Below are positions 44,541-53,621 of a stretch of DNA of 64,000 bases, in pieces. Both the position numbers and the translations under genes were made by a program. The stretch's first letter is position 1. Each line of letters begins with the position of its first letter. The notes below the pieces were generated by a model that was given only the letters and a program-made list of their open reading frames with translations, did no database searches and had not been told where the DNA came from. Source of the stretch: Bradyrhizobium sp. ORS 278 (GTDB lineage: Bacteria > Pseudomonadota > Alphaproteobacteria > Rhizobiales > Xanthobacteraceae). The stretch is from positions 6,354,501 to 6,418,500 of the forward strand of contig NC_009445.1 of assembly GCF_000026145.1 (NCBI RefSeq). The letters are read 5' to 3'.

Positions 44541-45419
44541 ATGCGGCCGATGGCGGACGATAAATTGAAACGGCGGTTGACGACAGTGCTGTGCGCGGAT
44601 GTGCACGGCTATTCCCGCCTGATGGGCGCGGACGAGGCCGGCACGCTGGAGACACTGCGCCGCTATCGCGCAGCCATTGCGCGACTGGTGGAGCGCCACG
44701 AGGGCCGCGTCGTCAACACCTGGGGCGATGCCGTGATCGCGGAGTTCCCCAGCGTCGTCGAGGCCGTGCAATGCGCGGTCGAGATTCAGCAGGAAATCTC
44801 GAGTCAGCCATCGACCGCTCCTGACGCGCAGAGGATGCAGTTTCGCATCGGCGTCAATCTCGGCGACGTGATGGTGGACGGCTCGGACATCTTCGGCGAT
44901 GGCGTCAACATCGCCGCGCGTTTGCAGGAATTGGCGGAGCCCGGCGGCATCGTGGTCTCTGCCCCTGTCTACGATCAGGTTCATAACAAGCTCTCGATCG
45001 GCTTTGACTGTCTCGGTCAGCAACAGCTCAAGAACGTCGCGCCCGTCACCAGCTATCGTGTCACGGTCGGCGGCCACGCCGGCCAGCGACCGGACACTCC
45101 GGTTGACGACGGCGCGCTGCGCACGCGCGCATTCGCGGCCTCGGCCGCGCGACCTTCCTTACGCGACGGGGACCACCGATCCGCATCGGCAAGCACCGTA
45201 TCGAGCACCGTGTCGAGTTACTTCGCAGCTCTGCCCCGCCCGCTCGCAACGAGCCTCACGGTGTCGGCCTTTCTGTTTCTGATCAATGTGTTCACCGGCC
45301 TGCACAAAATCTGGTTTCACTGGCCCGTCGCAGTCTTGCTGTTCGGCGGCATCATGCGGACGATGCTCCAGAACAAGCCGTCCGATGAGCGTGAGCGGGG
45401 CCGGACACGCCAGGACTGA
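44541..45419 (+). CDS. Class III nucleotidyl cyclase with C-terminal 2TM domain
   Basis: 292 residues. The cyclase homology domain spans about 10-180: TVLCADVHGYSRLM carries the first metal Asp, NTWGDAVIAEF the second, and GDGVNIAARLQELA the transition-state arginine region. A linker of 40 residues is followed by two short TM helices (about 225-270, with HKIWFHWPVAVLLF), the pattern of 2TM domains. The usual CHASE/TPR sensing parts are missing. GGAGAGG lies six bases before ATG 44541. It should make cAMP at the membrane. Confidence 0.85.
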   Translation: MRPMADDKLKRRLTTVLCADVHGYSRLMGADEAGTLETLRRYRAAIARLVERHEGRVVNTWGDAVIAEFPSVVEAVQCAVEIQQEISSQPSTAPDAQRMQFRIGVNLGDVMVDGSDIFGDGVNIAARLQELAEPGGIVVSAPVYDQVHNKLSIGFDCLGQQQLKNVAPVTSYRVTVGGHAGQRPDTPVDDGALRTRAFAASAARPSLRDGDHRSASASTVSSTVSSYFAALPRPLATSLTVSAFLFLINVFTGLHKIWFHWPVAVLLFGGIMRTMLQNKPSDERERGRTRQD

Positions 45420-45491
45420 GCGGGCATCGACCGTCACCGGGTCGAATCCGCGGTTGCTGTCCTCGACGGCCCTTTGCCGGACATGTCGCCG

Positions 45492-46094
45492 TTACGCGCG
45501 CACCGACTGATCCTCGATGGCCTTGACCGCCACGGCCGCGACCTGCGCCAGCGCCTCGCGGTCGGCGCCAGACGACGCCATCACGCTCATGCCGGTGATC
45601 ACGGCGGAGACATAGCGCGCGAGCGCGGCGGGGTCGGCGGTCGCGGCCAGATCGCGCTCCTCCTTCGCGCGCTCGAAGCGATGGCGGAGCTGCTCCTCGG
45701 TCTGGGCGCGGCGGGCGGCGAGCTCGAACGGGACATTGGATGAGCCCGAGCCGCAGGCGAGCCCGCCCTGCACCAGAAGGCAGCCCGGTGGATTGGACGG
45801 GTCGGTCTGCTTCTCGGCGACACCCATCAGCATCCGCGCGGTGACCTCACGGGCCGTCGGCGCGCTCAGCACCTCCTCCATCCACGCCTCGCGACGCGCC
45901 GTGTAGCGATCCAGCGCAGCCTTCAGCAGCGCCTCCTTGCTGCCGAACGCGGCGTAGAGGCTCGGCGGGTTAATGCCCATGGCGTCGGTGAGCTGGGCGA
46001 TGGTCGCGCCCTCATAGCCATGGCGCCAGAACACCTCCATGGCTTGCTCCAGCGCGGTGTCGCGGTCGAAAGTCCGGGGCCGTCCGATACCCAT
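45492..46094 (-). CDS. TetR/AcrR-family repressor of the divergent RND pump
   Basis: 200 residues. HTH at about 12-55 (ALEQAMEVFWRHGYEGATIAQLTDAMGINPPSLYAAFGSKE). The C-terminal part is of the TetR_C group with a PPGCLLVQGGLACG motif holding two cysteines, seen in regulators of the AcrR/YxaF type. GGAGA before ATG 46094. Divergent from the RND genes, which have a perfect palindrome before their start. Confidence 0.87.
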   Translation of the reverse strand: MGIGRPRTFDRDTALEQAMEVFWRHGYEGATIAQLTDAMGINPPSLYAAFGSKEALLKAALDRYTARREAWMEEVLSAPTAREVTARMLMGVAEKQTDPSNPPGCLLVQGGLACGSGSSNVPFELAARRAQTEEQLRHRFERAKEERDLAATADPAALARYVSAVITGMSVMASSGADREALAQVAAVAVKAIEDQSVRA

Positions 46095-46250
46095 CTGCAA
46101 ATCTCCTGTCTTCGTCTCCGCCCCGATCGATTTCTTATCTATTTGCGATTCCTGGCCATTTCTTTGATCTGCCGCAGCCGCCAAAGTTCCGTCTAGGTTT
46201 TTCGTAGCATCCGTTACATAAGTCTCTTGCGAACGAGTTGCCAGCGCCAC

Positions 46251-46272
46251 ATTTGTAGCGAGCACTACAAAT
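46251..46272. promoter_or_regulatory. Operator ATTTGTAG-N6-CTACAAAT before the RND operon
   Basis: A perfect 8-bp inverted repeat with a 6-base spacer, ending 13 bases before the fusion-protein start codon. A dimeric TetR protein bound here would cover the transcription or translation start. Confidence 0.75.
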
Positions 46273-46285
46273 CTGGAGCGCGCCA

Positions 46286-47518
46286 ATGCCTTCGCCCACC
46301 CCCGTTTCCTCCGGCCGCCTGAAGCGGTGGCTCAGCACCGCTGCCGTCGTCGGCGCGGTGATCGCCGCCGGCTCTTATGCCGGCTCGCACTATTTCCATG
46401 TCAGCCCGATGCCGCAGGCCGCCCGGGCCGCCGCGCCTGAGCAGGCCGTCGCGGTGACCGTCTCCGTTGTCGAGCCGCGCAAGGCCAGCCTGTGGGATGA
46501 ATTCTCCGGCCGCCTCGAAGCGGTCGAGCGCGTCGAGGTCCGGCCGCGCGTTGCCGGCGCCATCCTCGCCACCAATTTTACCGAGGGCTCGCTGGTGAAG
46601 GCCGGCGACGTCCTGTTCAAGATCGATCCGGCGCCCTATGCCGCCGAGGTCGACCGTGCGCAGGCACAACTCGAAGCCGCCCGCGCCCGCGCGGCCTTCG
46701 CCGCCAGCGAGCTGGAGCGCGGCGCCCAGCTGGTCGGCAATTCGATCGTGACCAAGCGCGACTACGACCAGCGCGACAACGGCAATCGCGAGGCGATCGC
46801 CAACGTCAAGGCGGCGGAAGCCGCGCTGCAGGCAGCGAAGCTCAATCTCGACTACACGCAGGTTCGCGCGCCGGTCGACGGCCGGGTCGGCCGGATCGAG
46901 GTCACCGTCGGCAACCTCGTCGCCGCCGGCTCCGCCTCGCCGGTGCTGACCAACCTCGTTTCCGTCAATCCGATCTATGCGAGCTTCGACGCCACCGAGG
47001 ATGTCGTGCTGCGGGCGCTGGCGGCTGTGGCCGATGGGTCTGGCAAGCGCGGCAATCTCGACCGCATCCCGGTGGAGATGACGACGTCGGGCGGCATCAC
47101 GGCCTCCGGCCACATCCAGCTGATCGACAACCAGGTGCAGGGCCAGACCGGCACCATCCGCGTCCGCGCCGTGTTCGAGAACGAGACCGGCACCTTGATC
47201 CCCGGCCAGTTCGCCCGCGTCCGCATGGGCCAGCCGCAACAGCAATCCCTGGTGCTGCTCGACGAGCGCGCCATCGGCACCGACCAGGACAAGAAGTTCG
47301 TGATGGTGGTCGGCGACGACGAGCGCGCGGTGTACCGCCCGGTCACGATCGGCGGCAGCATCGAGGGTCTGCGCATCATCTCGGCCGGGCTGAAGCCTGG
47401 TGAGCGCGTGGTCGTCAACGGCCTGCAACGGGTGCGCCCGGGCGCGCTGCTGAAGACGCAGGTCGCCGAGATGGGCGCGCGGGATGGGGCGGATGCGAAA
47501 CAGGTGGCGCAGCGCTGA
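46286..47518 (+). CDS. RND efflux membrane fusion protein
   Basis: 410 residues. N-terminal TM anchor (about 15-32) without a lipobox, lipoyl domain with EVRPRVAGAILATNFTEGSLVKAGDVLFKIDPAPYAAEVDRA, short helical hairpin, and beta-barrel/MP domains (IPGQFARVRM, GLKPGERVVVNGLQRVRPG). It links the RND pump to an outer-membrane channel. First gene of the pump unit, under the operator above. The pump gene lies 500 bases away because of two repeat copies. Confidence 0.92.
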   Translation: MPSPTPVSSGRLKRWLSTAAVVGAVIAAGSYAGSHYFHVSPMPQAARAAAPEQAVAVTVSVVEPRKASLWDEFSGRLEAVERVEVRPRVAGAILATNFTEGSLVKAGDVLFKIDPAPYAAEVDRAQAQLEAARARAAFAASELERGAQLVGNSIVTKRDYDQRDNGNREAIANVKAAEAALQAAKLNLDYTQVRAPVDGRVGRIEVTVGNLVAAGSASPVLTNLVSVNPIYASFDATEDVVLRALAAVADGSGKRGNLDRIPVEMTTSGGITASGHIQLIDNQVQGQTGTIRVRAVFENETGTLIPGQFARVRMGQPQQQSLVLLDERAIGTDQDKKFVMVVGDDERAVYRPVTIGGSIEGLRIISAGLKPGERVVVNGLQRVRPGALLKTQVAEMGARDGADAKQVAQR

Positions 47519-47534
47519 GCGTCAATGGATCACG

Positions 47535-47924
47535 GCTGCCAACGCCACCCACAGCCGTCGTCCCGGCGAACGCCGGGACCCATAACCACCGGACTTGCTT
47601 ATCGACAAAGAAAGATGACCCGCAGTCTTTTTCACCAATCAGCCGTCCGCGGTATGGGTCCCGGCGTTCGCCGGGACGACACCGAGGGTGAGGCGGCGAC
47701 GAGCACAACAACACGAGCAAACACAGCCTTAGAGGTCACCTGCTGATGATGCTCAGCTGCCAACGCCACCCACAGTCGTCGTCCCGGCGAACGCCGGGAC
47801 CCATAGCCACCGGCCTCGCTTGTCGACAAAGAAAGATAACCCGCAGTCTTTTTCTCCAATCATCCATCCGCGGTATGGGTCCCGGCGTTCGCCGGGACGA
47901 CGCCGAGGGTGAGGCGACAGCGAG
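47535..47924 (+). repeat. Two 169-bp tandem repeats within the RND operon
   Basis: Copies 47535-47703 and 47756-47924 are direct repeats, differing at scattered bases. Each is itself a large palindrome with CGTCGTCCCGGCGAACGCCG at the left and the complement at the right, a short unpaired middle with GACAAAGAAAGAT, and inner stems. They split the fusion-protein gene from the pump gene; no gene lies inside. Confidence 0.85.
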
Positions 47925-48018
47925 ATCCTATTTGGCGCCGCTCAGCGTCTTTGAACAAGCCCACCGACAACTCACAACGTCAGCCACGCGCTGACCTCTC
48001 CCGACCACGGGGCCTTCC

Positions 48019-51000
48019 ATGAACCTCTCTAAATTCTTCATCGACCGGCCGATCTTCGCAGGTGTGCTGTCGACGCTCATCTTTCTCGGCGGTCTCATCG
48101 CGCTGTTCTCGATGCCGATCTCGGAATATCCCGACGTCGTGCCGCCCTCCGTCGTGGTGCGCGCGACCTATCCCGGCGCTAATCCGAAGGTGATCGCCGA
48201 GACGGTGGCGACGCCGATCGAGGAGCAAATCAACGGTGTCGAGAACATGCTCTATATGAGCAGCCAGGCGACCACCGACGGCGCCATGACGCTCACCGTC
48301 ACCTTCAAGCTCGGCACCGATCCGGACAAGGCGACGCAGCTGGTACAGAACCGGGTGCAGCAGGCCGAGCCGCGGCTGCCCAACGTCGTGCGCCAGCTCG
48401 GCGTCATCACCAAGAAGAGCTCGCCCGATCTCACCATGGTCGTGCATCTGATCTCGCCCAATGGCCGCTACGACACGACGTATCTGCGCAACTACGCGGT
48501 GCTCAACGTCAAGGACCGGCTGGCGCGCATCGACGGCGTCGGTGACGTGCAGCTGTTCGGGGCCGGCGACTATTCGATGCGGGTGTGGGTCGACCCGCAG
48601 AAGGCGGCCGAGCATGGCCTGTCGGCCAGCGACATCGTCAAGGCGATCCAGGCGCAGAACGTCGAGGCCGCCGCCGGCGTGGTCGGTGCGTCGCCGAGCG
48701 TCAAGGGCCTCGATTTGCAGCTCTCGGTGAACGCTGAGGGACGGCTGTCCAACGAGGACCAGTTCGCCGACATCGTCGTCAAAACCGGCGCGCATGGCGA
48801 GGTCACGCGGCTGCGCGACGTCGCCCGCATCGAGCTCGGCGCCTCCGAATACGGCCTGCGCTCGCTGCTCGACAACAAGCAGGCGGTGGCGATCCCGATC
48901 TTCCAGGCGCCCGGCTCCAACGCGCTGCAGATCTCCGACAACGTCCGCGCCACCATGGCGGAGATCAAGAAGACGATGCCGGAAGGCGTCGAATATCACA
49001 TCGTCTACGATCCGACCCAGTTCGTGCGCTCCTCGATCGAGGCCGTGGTGCACACGCTGTTCGAGGCGATCGTGCTGGTCGTGATCGTAGTGATCCTGTT
49101 CCTGCAGACCTGGCGCGCCTCGATCATCCCGCTGCTGGCCGTGCCCGTCTCGATCGTCGGCACCTTCGCGGTGATGCATCTGTTCGGCTTCTCGATCAAC
49201 GCGCTCAGCCTGTTCGGCCTGGTGCTCGCGATCGGCATCGTCGTCGACGACGCCATCGTCGTGGTCGAGAACGTCGAGCGCAACATCGAATCGGGACTGT
49301 CGCCGCGCGACGCCACCTATCAGGCGATGCGTGAGGTGTCCGGCCCGATCATCGCGATCGCGCTGGTGCTGGTCGCGGTGTTCGTGCCGCTCGCCTTCAT
49401 CTCCGGCTTGACCGGTCAGTTCTACAAGCAGTTCGCGCTGACGATTGCGATCTCCACCGTGATCTCGGCCGTGAACTCGCTCACCCTGTCGCCGGCACTG
49501 TCGGCGCTGCTGCTCAAGGGCCACCACGACCCGAAGGACCGCCTCACCCGCATCCTCGACCGCTCGCTCGGCTGGTTCTTCCGCGGCTTCAACCGCGCCT
49601 TCGTCCGCGCTTCCGACAATTACAGTGGCAGCGTCTCCCGGGTGATTTCGGGCAAGGCCGCCGTGATGATGCTCTACGTGCTGCTGATCGGCGCGACAGG
49701 CTTTCTGTTCAAGCAGGTGCCGGGCGGCTTCGTGCCGGGCCAGGACAAGCAATATCTGGTCGGCTTCGCGCGGCTGCCGGACGGCGCCACGCTCGACCGG
49801 TCGGAAGAGGTGATCCGCAAGATGAGCGATATCGCGCTGACGCAGCCTGGTGTCGAGAGCTCGATCGCCTTTCCGGGCCTGTCGATCTCCGGCTTCACCA
49901 ACTCGTCCAACGCCGGCATCGTGTTCTCCGGGCTGAAGCCGTTCGACGAGCGCAAGGATCCGTCGCTGTCGGGCGGCGCGATCGCCCTGCAGCTCAACAA
50001 GAAATACGCAGGGATCCAGGACGCGTTCATCGCGATGTTCCCGCCGCCGCCGGTCAACGGCCTCGGCACGATCGGCGGCTTCAAGCTGCAGATCGAGGAC
50101 CGCGCCGGCCGCGGCTACGACGCGCTCAACGACGTCACCACCGCCTTCATGGGAGCCCTGCAGAAGTCACCGGAGATCGCCGGCGCATTCTCAAGCTTCC
50201 AGGTCAACGTGCCGCAGCTGTTCGCCGACATCGACCGCACCAAGGCGCTGCAACTCGGCGTTCCCGTCACGGAAGTGTTCAACACCCTGCAGATCTACCT
50301 CGGCTCCTACTACGTGAACGACTTCAACAAGTTCGGCCGCACCTACTCGGTGCGCGTGCAGGCCGATGCGCCGTTCCGGGCCCGCGCCGACGACATCCGC
50401 CAGCTCAAGGTGCGCTCGGCTTCCGGCGACATGGTGCCGCTGTCGGCACTGCTCAACGTCAGGCAGAGCGCCGGGCCTGAGCGCGCCATCCGCTACAACG
50501 GCTTCCTGTCGGCGGACATCAACGCAGCCGCGGCGCCCGGGTTCTCGTCGGGCCAGGCGCAGGCCGCCGCCGAGCGGATCGCCGCGGAGGTGCTGCCGCC
50601 GGGCTTCGCCTTCGAATGGACCGACCTGACCTATCAGGAGTTCATCGCCGGCAACTCCGGGCTCTGGGTGTTTCCGCTCGCGATCCTGCTGGTGTTCCTG
50701 GTGCTGGCGGCGCTCTACGAGAGCCTGACCTTGCCGCTGGCGATCCTGATGATCGTGCCGATGGCCCTGCTGGCGGCAATGGCCGGCGTCTACATCTCGA
50801 AGGGCGACAACAACATCTTCACCCAGATCGGCCTGATCGTGCTCGTCGGCCTCTCCGCCAAGAACGCGATCCTGATCGTCGAGTTCGCGCGCGAGCTCGA
50901 ATTCGCCGGGCGCACGCCGCTCCGCGCGGCGATCGAGGCCAGCCGTCTGCGGCTACGGCCGATCCTGATGACGTCGATGGCGTTCATCATGGGCGTGCTG

Positions 51001-51201
51001 CCGCTGGTGCTGTCGACCGGCGCCGGTTCGGAGATGCGGCGCGCGATGGGCGTCGCGGTGTTCTCCGGCATGATCGGAGTCACCGTGTTCGGCCTGTTCC
51101 TGACGCCCGTGTTCTACGTGCTGCTGCGGACGCTGACCGGGATGAAGCCGCTGATCCAGCACAACGACCACGGCACGGTCGCAGCTCAACCCGCGGAGTA
51201 A
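48019..51201 (+). CDS. RND multidrug efflux pump (HAE1/AcrB family)
   Basis: 1060 residues, 12 TM helices and two large periplasmic loops. FFIDRPIFAGVLSTLIFLGG is helix 1; GIVVDDAIVVVENVER holds the proton-relay acidic pair in helix 4; GLSAKNAILIVEFA and the late FFLTPVFYV-like end are family standard. It exports lipophilic drugs, solvents or plant compounds. The start at ATG 48019 has only a weak ribosome binding site, so expression may depend on the fusion-protein transcript. Confidence 0.95.
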   Translation: MNLSKFFIDRPIFAGVLSTLIFLGGLIALFSMPISEYPDVVPPSVVVRATYPGANPKVIAETVATPIEEQINGVENMLYMSSQATTDGAMTLTVTFKLGTDPDKATQLVQNRVQQAEPRLPNVVRQLGVITKKSSPDLTMVVHLISPNGRYDTTYLRNYAVLNVKDRLARIDGVGDVQLFGAGDYSMRVWVDPQKAAEHGLSASDIVKAIQAQNVEAAAGVVGASPSVKGLDLQLSVNAEGRLSNEDQFADIVVKTGAHGEVTRLRDVARIELGASEYGLRSLLDNKQAVAIPIFQAPGSNALQISDNVRATMAEIKKTMPEGVEYHIVYDPTQFVRSSIEAVVHTLFEAIVLVVIVVILFLQTWRASIIPLLAVPVSIVGTFAVMHLFGFSINALSLFGLVLAIGIVVDDAIVVVENVERNIESGLSPRDATYQAMREVSGPIIAIALVLVAVFVPLAFISGLTGQFYKQFALTIAISTVISAVNSLTLSPALSALLLKGHHDPKDRLTRILDRSLGWFFRGFNRAFVRASDNYSGSVSRVISGKAAVMMLYVLLIGATGFLFKQVPGGFVPGQDKQYLVGFARLPDGATLDRSEEVIRKMSDIALTQPGVESSIAFPGLSISGFTNSSNAGIVFSGLKPFDERKDPSLSGGAIALQLNKKYAGIQDAFIAMFPPPPVNGLGTIGGFKLQIEDRAGRGYDALNDVTTAFMGALQKSPEIAGAFSSFQVNVPQLFADIDRTKALQLGVPVTEVFNTLQIYLGSYYVNDFNKFGRTYSVRVQADAPFRARADDIRQLKVRSASGDMVPLSALLNVRQSAGPERAIRYNGFLSADINAAAAPGFSSGQAQAAAERIAAEVLPPGFAFEWTDLTYQEFIAGNSGLWVFPLAILLVFLVLAALYESLTLPLAILMIVPMALLAAMAGVYISKGDNNIFTQIGLIVLVGLSAKNAILIVEFARELEFAGRTPLRAAIEASRLRLRPILMTSMAFIMGVLPLVLSTGAGSEMRRAMGVAVFSGMIGVTVFGLFLTPVFYVLLRTLTGMKPLIQHNDHGTVAAQPAE

Positions 51202-51451
51202 ACAGAAATGTGAACAGGCCTGCCGTCGGACGCCGCAAACCCAATCGTCTCTTGCTCCGTAAAGGCAAGTGACAGTCGGCGTCCCCGTCAAGCATCCCCG
51301 ATGATCCAATTCACGATCACTTCTGCACGACTGTGAAACGGATCACAGACCAGCGCAGCGAGATGGAGGACGCCAACTCCAGCACGTTGCGCCGACCCGG
51401 CGGCCTTTCCCGCACCAGGCCGCCGGGTCATCTGACTGAAGGAGTTGCAAT
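51202..51451. other. Gap after the RND pump gene
   Basis: No gene, terminator or repeat was recognised here apart from the ribosome binding site of the next small ORF at the right end. Confidence 0.4.
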
Positions 51452-51658
51452 ATGGATTTTTTGAATCATCTCGTTGCCGCCAGGCTGATGAAGACGGCGC
51501 AGGGTTTCGAGCGCATCGGCGTCCACGGCCTGCCCCGTCGTTTGCCTGCGCCGACCACGCGCTTTGGGACGACTCCGACGACATTGGCGCTGGTGGTGGA
51601 TCGTCAAGCCAACGATCCAAGCGCCGCACAACGCTGTCCCGGCGCCGAGAGCGTCTGA
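51452..51658 (+). CDS. Small protein, 68 residues, function unknown
   Basis: GAAGGAG lies seven bases before ATG 51452. The N-terminus MDFLNHLVAARLMKTAQGFE looks like an amphipathic helix; the rest is proline/threonine-rich and less convincing. Supported mainly by the ribosome binding site. Confidence 0.4.
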   Translation: MDFLNHLVAARLMKTAQGFERIGVHGLPRRLPAPTTRFGTTPTTLALVVDRQANDPSAAQRCPGAESV

Positions 51659-51716
51659 TCGCCGTCAACAGCAGCGCACGTGGCGGGACCCGGCCCGCCA
51701 CGTATCGGTCTGGGGC

Positions 51717-52604
51717 TTACGCGAGGGTCGCCTTGATGGTCCCGACCCAATCCGCAAAGCTCTGGGGCGCGGCGCCGGTGATCATCTGATAGTCGCGCGT
51801 GACCTCGGCGACGCGGCCTTGCGCGGTGTTCGTGTCGAACGAGGCGAAGACCTCGGCTAACGGCCGCGGCAGACCGGCGCCCACCATGCCCTGGATCAAG
51901 CCTTCAAGCGGCACCTGCACCACCTCGATGGGCTTGCCCAGCGCAGCCGAGATGATCTGCGCCTGCTCGACCTTCGTGAGGGCCTTGGCGCCGCTCAGCG
52001 TGAACCTCTGCTGACCCGTGAAGTCGCCGGCCAGCACCGTCGCGGCGGCACGTGCAAGATCGTCGCGGGAGATATCGGCTGCGCCGCCGCCCTCGTCCGC
52101 GGTAAACCAGCGTCCCGAACCCAGGATCTGCGGCAACGACATCAGCAGGTTCTCGAAGTACCAGTGATTGCGCAGGACGGTCCAACCGGCGAGCTGGCTG
52201 TTCTGGAGAGCGGCCTCCGTCAGCGCGTGGTCCGGCGAAATCAGCAGCGGGGAGTTCTCCGGCTTCGGCATCGACGTGTAGACGACATGCTCGACGCCGG
52301 CCTGCTCCGCGGCAGCGATGGCGCGGCCATGCTGCTCCGCGCGATAGCCGGGGCGATCGAGCCGGTCGGTCGAGATCAGCAGCATGCGCTGCGCACCGGC
52401 AAAGGCTGCGGCCAACGACTGCGGATCGTCGAAATCCGCCGCCCGGACGGTGACGCCTTGCGCGGCCAGCTCCTGCAACTGCTCCGGCTTGCGGGTCGTC
52501 GCGACGATGCTGGTGGCCGGCACCTTCAGGGTGGTCAGGAGGTGACGGATGACGGCGCGGCCGAGCTGGCCGGCGGCGCCGGTCACGAGGAGAGATTTGG
52601 ACAT
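51717..52604 (-). CDS. NmrA-family NAD(P)H:quinone oxidoreductase (QorB/YtfG-like)
   Basis: 295 residues, atypical SDR. LLVTGAAGQLGRAVIRHLL is the NADPH-binding loop; ATTRKPEQL, YTSMPKPENSPL and LRNHWYFENLL follow the QorB order. It reduces quinones in the cytoplasm. Divergent from an HxlR regulator, the same pair as E. coli ytfG/ytfH. Of two adjacent ATGs, 52604 gives MSKSLLVTG. Confidence 0.88.
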   Translation of the reverse strand: MSKSLLVTGAAGQLGRAVIRHLLTTLKVPATSIVATTRKPEQLQELAAQGVTVRAADFDDPQSLAAAFAGAQRMLLISTDRLDRPGYRAEQHGRAIAAAEQAGVEHVVYTSMPKPENSPLLISPDHALTEAALQNSQLAGWTVLRNHWYFENLLMSLPQILGSGRWFTADEGGGAADISRDDLARAAATVLAGDFTGQQRFTLSGAKALTKVEQAQIISAALGKPIEVVQVPLEGLIQGMVGAGLPRPLAEVFASFDTNTAQGRVAEVTRDYQMITGAAPQSFADWVGTIKATLA

Positions 52605-52667
52605 CATTAACTTTCGTCGAGGGGCTGCTGGGGTCAAAATGTTGGCGACGCTGCGCGCAGCGGGCTA

Positions 52668-52686
52668 AGGTCTCTTTCTGAGACCT
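52668..52686. promoter_or_regulatory. Palindrome AGGTCTC-N5-GAGACCT in the divergent gap
   Basis: Perfect 7-bp arms with a 5-base spacer, about midway between the reductase and HxlR genes. Likely operator of the HxlR protein acting on both promoters. Confidence 0.65.
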
Positions 52687-52747
52687 GCACTACATTAGGA
52701 ACGGGCATCGTTTGTCGAAAGAAGGCAGTTTTCTGGGAGATAGGCAC

Positions 52748-53182
52748 ATGAAGGGAACTGCCCCGGCCAAGGCGTTCGCTGACGCATCGGCGCCTGCGGA
52801 GGGGCCGCGCGCCTGGAAGGAGAAGTTCGTTTCGATCGACGACTGCCCGATCCGCACGGTGATCAATCAGATCGGCGATAAATGGAGCGTGCTGATCCTC
52901 GCCGTGCTCGGCACCCGTCCGCATCGTTTCGGCGAGCTCAGGCGCGAGATCGATGACATCTCGCAACGCATGCTGACGCAGACCCTGCGCGACCTGCAGC
53001 GCGACGGGCTGATTGCGCGGCGCGTCATCCCCACCGTGCCGCCGAGTGTCGAGTACAGCGTCACGGCGCTCGGGCAGAGCCTGCTCGAGCCGATGTCGCG
53101 CCTGATCGGCTGGGCCGAGCAGCACCAGGCCGAGATCAAATCGGCGCGGCAGAGATTCGACGAGAGCGTCGCGCCGGAGTGA
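52748..53182 (+). CDS. HxlR-family regulator (QorR-like)
   Basis: 144 residues, winged HTH: CPIRTVINQIGDKWSVLILAVL, RFGELRREIDDISQRMLTQTLRDL and the wing RRVIPTVPPSVEYSVTALG. Cys33 just before the first helix is the only cysteine, the position used for redox or electrophile sensing in QorR/HypR-type members. ATG 52748 follows GGGAGATAGG. Presumably represses the divergent quinone reductase until oxidised. Confidence 0.88.
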   Translation: MKGTAPAKAFADASAPAEGPRAWKEKFVSIDDCPIRTVINQIGDKWSVLILAVLGTRPHRFGELRREIDDISQRMLTQTLRDLQRDGLIARRVIPTVPPSVEYSVTALGQSLLEPMSRLIGWAEQHQAEIKSARQRFDESVAPE

Positions 53183-53304
53183 GCGATCGCAACGCAGACG
53201 CGTCTTGTTCGCACGCAGCTATGGCTTAAGGGTCTTGCAGCAGCGCTCCACCTGCTAAGCAGCCATCGCATCTGCCCACTCTGAGCTTTTCGCGAATCCG
53301 TCTC

Positions 53305-53440
53305 CACGTCGTCATGCCCGGGCTCCGTCCCGCCTGCGCCGCCGAAGCCGCTTCGGCGCGGCGAAGGCCCGGGCATCCACGTCGTTCTCAGCACGCCGGC
53401 CGACGTGGATGGCCGGGACAAGCCCGGCCATGACGACGTG
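53305..53440. repeat. Palindromic repeat with CACGTCGTCATG ends, copy 1
   Basis: Perfect 12-bp outer arms CACGTCGTCATG / CATGACGACGTG; inner arms GCCCGGGC... / GCCGGGACAAGCCCGGCC. Related to 57881-57962. The stretch 53183-53621 contains no gene. Confidence 0.8.
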
Positions 53441-53621
53441 GGGACAAACGAGCGCAACACTGCGATCGTCATATGCGACCGTTCTGGCCTTGCTGTGCTG
53501 CCGCCCAACGGAGCGCTAACGCCAAACTAGCATCAGGATCAGGTCAAAACTCGCGCTTGCCAGAGCTTTGGACAGCCGGTAGCTTTTTTGTACCATTCAA
53601 AAGCGCGACGGATCATCGAGC

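Noticed and set aside
47535..47924. Tandem repeats as a CRISPR array
   Set aside because: Only two copies, each 169 bp and palindromic throughout, with no short repeat-spacer pattern and no cas gene.
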